A DNA stretch of 64,000 nucleotides, from NCBI GenBank assembly GCA_030844895.1, contig CM061228.1, forward strand, positions 52,565,081 through 52,629,080, read 5' to 3'. A model generated the notes under the pieces. It saw nothing but the letters and a program-made list of their open reading frames with translations. It searched no databases and had not been told where the DNA came from. Made by a program: the position numbers and the translations under genes. Positions 60,866 to 64,000 of this stretch are shown here, in pieces (the first letter of the stretch is position 1; every line of letters starts with the position of its first letter). The stretch comes from Ambrosia x helenae (lineage: Eukaryota; Streptophyta; Magnoliopsida; Asterales; Asteraceae).

Positions 60866-61326
60866 TGTAGTCCCAAAATACTAGATCTTGTTGAATGCAA
60901 TAGATTGTTATCACTTAGAAACACCTATTGGTTAGGTGTTTCAAGTGATTAATCCAAGAAACAAATAAAACTAGATGAACATTGAAAGACCCGACACACA
61001 CAATGAATAACATAATGATTCCATAACAGATTTGAAGATGAATAACCTTGGAATATGATTAAGTACGCACGTATGCAAAGTGTGCTACAAAGATAAACTC
61101 CAAAACCCCAAACCTAGAGCTGTGCACACACTTTCTATATATAGGAGAACCCTGGGCCTGCGCACTTAGCATAAGTGCGCAGGGCCCGTGTATATAAGTG
61201 CGCAGCCCTAGGGTTTGTGTACAAAAACATGTGTTAATTACATTCTAAGCCCTTCAACTATAAGTCTTTACAATAATCACTCAAAAGTCTCTATTCTGGT
61301 AACTGTGGTCTCAAAATAACCCAACA
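60866..61326 (-). repeat. 3' LTR of a minus-strand Copia element
   Basis: 461 bp. The minus strand begins TGTTGGGTTATTTTGAG (at 61326) and ends ...TATTTTGGGACTACA (at 60866). It is preceded on the minus strand by the polypurine tract GTGGTCTAGGGGGAGTAT (61344-61327). A minus-strand TATA-like CTATATATAG lies near 61132-61141. Strong hairpins lie at 61154-61187 (CTGCGCACTTA arms) and 60912-60948 (GAAACACCTA arms). Confidence 0.8.
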
Positions 61327-61345
61327 ATACTCCCCCTAGACCACA
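61327..61345 (-). promoter_or_regulatory. Polypurine tract of the minus-strand Copia element
   Basis: Complement of ATACTCCCCCTAGACCAC. A purine run of this kind before an LTR primes plus-strand synthesis. Confidence 0.75.
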
Positions 61346-61363
61346 GCTACCAGTCTTCAATCT

Positions 61364-64000
61364 TCAGTCAACCTCCACATCGCTTTCCTCCCCCTCAACC
61401 TGAGCAGGGGGGTCTTGTAAGTACAGTGTGACCGGATCTACCTCAGCTGCTGGAGGAGTTTGTGTAGATTCTGTTGTGGTTCCTTCAGGATTTGCTACTG
61501 ATACAGGTTCTTCTGGAAGTACCTCTGATGCTGCAGTTTCTGTAGCAGCAGCATCAGCAGTTTCTGTAACAGTAGCAGCAGCAGCAGCATGCGCAGCCTT
61601 CTCCCTGTCTTCTTTTTCTTTATCTGTTGCGTTTATCCTGTCAACTAAATCCAGCAGCTCACTCTTCAACTTCAAAGCCCTATCTACTGCTCTTCTAAAC
61701 AGTACGGCTTCTTCAAACAGTGTGTTTCCAGCACCAACATTGATCTGATTCGCAAAAAGCATATTCAGATCTGATAAGTTTAGTGCGAACACATCAACCG
61801 GATCCAAGATTCTCAACACCTCTGAATCATTTTCCAGCTTGATCACCGCTTCACCAGTGTTGCTGTCATAGAACCATTTCTTGAAGTTTCTTAGCATCAC
61901 TGGAAGCTCGGGTCTGATCGGAACTCGTGTGACGACCTGAGGAGGGTCTATCACATAAGTTATCATTCCTCTTCCCGTTGCTGGATCGATTCTGGTCTTT
62001 GATATTCTTCTTCTAGGCTTTTGCGGCTTGAATATCTGGAAGTCACTTTCACATTCTTTCCTGATAAAGTTCTCGACCATGCCAGCTTGTGAGTCAAGAG
62101 AGGGATTAATGAATGGGGCCCTGCTAAGTTCCCTGATATCCCATCGGGGAAGAGATTTCAGCTCCTTCTGACCCTTGAAGTATTGGATTACCCCCCCTCT
62201 CCTTTTCACAGCAAACAGTCCCTTTTCAGCATCATACTTCCACGAGATAATCTTTTCTCGATGAGCAGACCTGGTATGATGAATGTTCTGATGTAAAGCA
62301 GGAATGGTAATTGGCTTTCTTGGGAACCATGCTGCTCTTTCAGGGTCTAGTTTGTGCCCATCAGATGTCTCATAGATGACTTCTTGATCGGTTCCCATCT
62401 CTACAAAACTGTCAGGCATCTCATCTTCACTGACCTCGTCCACTTCACTAGCCTCAGCCTCCTTTTCTTTCTCCTTTTCCGCCTCCAGAAACTTTCCAAA
62501 ATCAAAGGTTTCGTCAAAAGTAGCTCTGGGAGCACCTGTTAACTGCTGCCTCAGATCCTGAAACATGTCAAACATCTGCACATGAACCTGATGTTGAAAC
62601 TTAATCAGGTATCTTTGATCCTTGATCACTTTCTCCATTTTCTTGTTCTTGACCTTGAGCTTTTTCACCTTCTTTCTTAGCTCCTGGTTATTGTGCACAT
62701 CACTTTTCATTGTGCAGAATTCCCTGGCCGCAACCTTACCTATCTCCTTCACAAGCTTCTCGTATAGCTCCTGATGCACCGGTTTTCGACGAGGTGCAGC
62801 AGGAGCCGATGAAGAAGGTTCAGCTGATCGGTGGGTAGGAGCTTTGGGGGCTGATGCAGTGGCAGTGGAAGGCCCTGGAGCAGAAGTTGCAGCAGTAGAA
62901 GGCCCTGGTTGGTTTGGTTGTTCTTCCCCAAAAATCCGTTCCATGTACACTTGCTCCTCAACATCATCGGTGTTATCACTCGAGGGATCTCAGATTCAGG
63001 AAGCTGTTGTCTTCTTTTCTTTCTAGCTTCCCTTTCATATTCAGCTACTACTCGTACATTTTCTGCAGCTTCAATCTGTTCGGGTGTCAAAGATTCTCTC
63101 GATTCTTGCAGTAAGCCAGCTGGCCTTTTCTTCATGCTGGGCTTTGCTCGAGCCGGCTCATATGCCACTCTTTTGCCCCTGGCCTTTTCTTGGGCGATCT
63201 CTTCAGCAGTTGGCTGAGCTGATGTAGTGGGTGCAGATGGTTCGGGTGTGGGAGCAGCTGTGGGTTGTTGTCGAGCCTGAGCAGCGTCTGCCTTTCTCTT
63301 ATTGATCTTGTTGTAGATCTCTATGACAATCGGATATCGCTGAGCCGCATACATGTGCTCAAGCATTGGTTCCCAATCCGGTGTGTTGCATTCTGTGAAG
63401 AATCTAGCCCCTCTGGTGAAAATGTATTCATCACCGAGAGGCAGATTCTCGTGCTGAGTGTTGATCATCATCTGAATGAACCTGGGGTACATCGCCCATT
63501 TCCCCGACCCAGCTTCTGCATTCTTTATCAAGTAGTCAAAAATCATCCCGGATAGGTTGAACTTTTCTTCTTTGCAGATCTTTATCATAGCCGTCGACCA
63601 TTCAGTACTGAGTGCATTGTAGCCTCCCTTTCTGTGACCTAGAGACATAATGAATACATGACTAATGAGTCTCCAGTCTCTCGTCAGTTGTGTCTTCTTA
63701 ACATCGCCCCTCTTGTCAAACTCGCCTTTGTAACCGAACCTCCTGAACTGTTCATGAATGTCTGCTTTTGCCATAAATCTGACGGTTCCTGGTTCATCCC
63801 GTAGTCTCAGCACTGTTCGAACTGTATCTTCAGTAATGAATAGAGGCTTGTTTCGTACTGTTGCTTTGATACGCTTGACACTTGCAACTGTTTCAACTCG
63901 AGCAGAACGCCAGAAATCTTCAATGTGTGAAACGTACACTGGTTCGACGTTCTCCACAGCAAAACCGATTCGGCTGCGTCTAATCCAGGTTACAACGTCT
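61364..64000 (-). pseudogene. Extra (env-like) ORF of the minus-strand Copia element, one frameshift, runs off the window
   Basis: An open frame enters from the right edge and runs to about 62985, then continues in another frame to the stop at 61364. The N-terminal part (RRSRIGFAVENVEPVYVSHI; EDFWRSARVETV; FNLSGMIFDYLIKNAE; YPRFIQMMINTQHENLP) matches a family of ORFs that follow pol in SIRE-like Copia elements of Asteraceae and are often labelled as unknown or misannotated as longin-like. The middle is a Pro/Ala/Ser/Thr-rich linker, then a coiled-coil-like Lys/Glu segment (LRKKVKKLKVKNKKMEKVIK) and an Ala/Glu-rich C terminus. No signal peptide or transmembrane segment is visible, so true envelope function is doubtful. 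One small indel near 62985 breaks the frame. Pol would lie beyond the window. Confidence 0.7.

Noticed and set aside
62844..63555. Plus-strand frames of 60-102 codons over the minus-strand extra ORF
   Set aside because: Shadows of the well-supported minus-strand coding sequence.

Overview
This window is a repeat-dense stretch of plant nuclear DNA. The introns are short with GT-AG ends, the long terminal repeats (LTRs) are kilobases long, the primer-binding sites match initiator tRNA-Met, and a rhamnose-biosynthesis gene ends in the first 690 bases. The retrotransposon families (chromodomain Ty3/gypsy elements of Tekay/Del type, and Copia elements with an extra ORF after pol) resemble those I know from Asteraceae. 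A daisy-family eudicot is my best guess, but this is inference.

Layout. 1-690: last two exons of an NRS/ER- or RHM-type UDP-rhamnose synthase. 1815-2219: a Tourist-like MITE. 2932-3247: a minus-strand Copia LTR remnant. 3413-8915: a long gypsy-type LTR carrying a (TA)n-flanked terminal-inverted-repeat (TIR) element (5759-7422). 8935-26942: a tandem duplication of a block that already held a solo LTR (GTTCC target-site duplication, TSD). The LTR of copy 2 was later split by a 12-kb Mutator-like element (MULE, 12669-24656). 28859-39008: a very young full-length Tekay-like gypsy with a TAAAT TSD and near-identical 2.47-kb LTRs, its pol broken by one small frameshift. 39016 to about 55548: a minus-strand gypsy relative that kept gag but lost pol. 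Its 3' LTR is interrupted by a complete non-coding retrotransposon (LARD, 39766-48030, TSD GGTTC) and a foldback MITE (48400-48815), and its internal region by a further LTR (50139-52936). 55549-60865: a plus-strand Copia element inserted into the primer-binding site of that gypsy and itself cut off before reverse transcriptase by a minus-strand Copia element (60866 to the right edge) that shows its 3' LTR and a degraded env-like/extra ORF.

The only gene set beyond ordinary retrotransposon proteins is in the MULE. It has an apparently intact five-exon FAR1/MULE transposase of 805 codons, a small uncharacterised acidic ORF, and a long opposite-strand multi-exon gene combining a plant-mobile/DUF1985-type domain with a Ulp1-like (C48) cysteine protease, as in Kaonashi/CUMULE-type MULEs. 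The Ulp1 catalytic triad survives, but the upstream exons contain stops and frameshifts. About twenty copies of a near-palindromic motif (core TTACAYATGTTA) sit in the introns and intergenic DNA of this element, which is the most unusual signal I found. Other cross-family patterns are an intron-like GTGAGT...TTTCAG block inside five different LTR families, tRNA-like A/B-box modules inside several LTRs, a GGA-loop hairpin next to the polypurine tract that shows a compensatory base change, and an array of TTCGACC palindromes just upstream of a TATA box.
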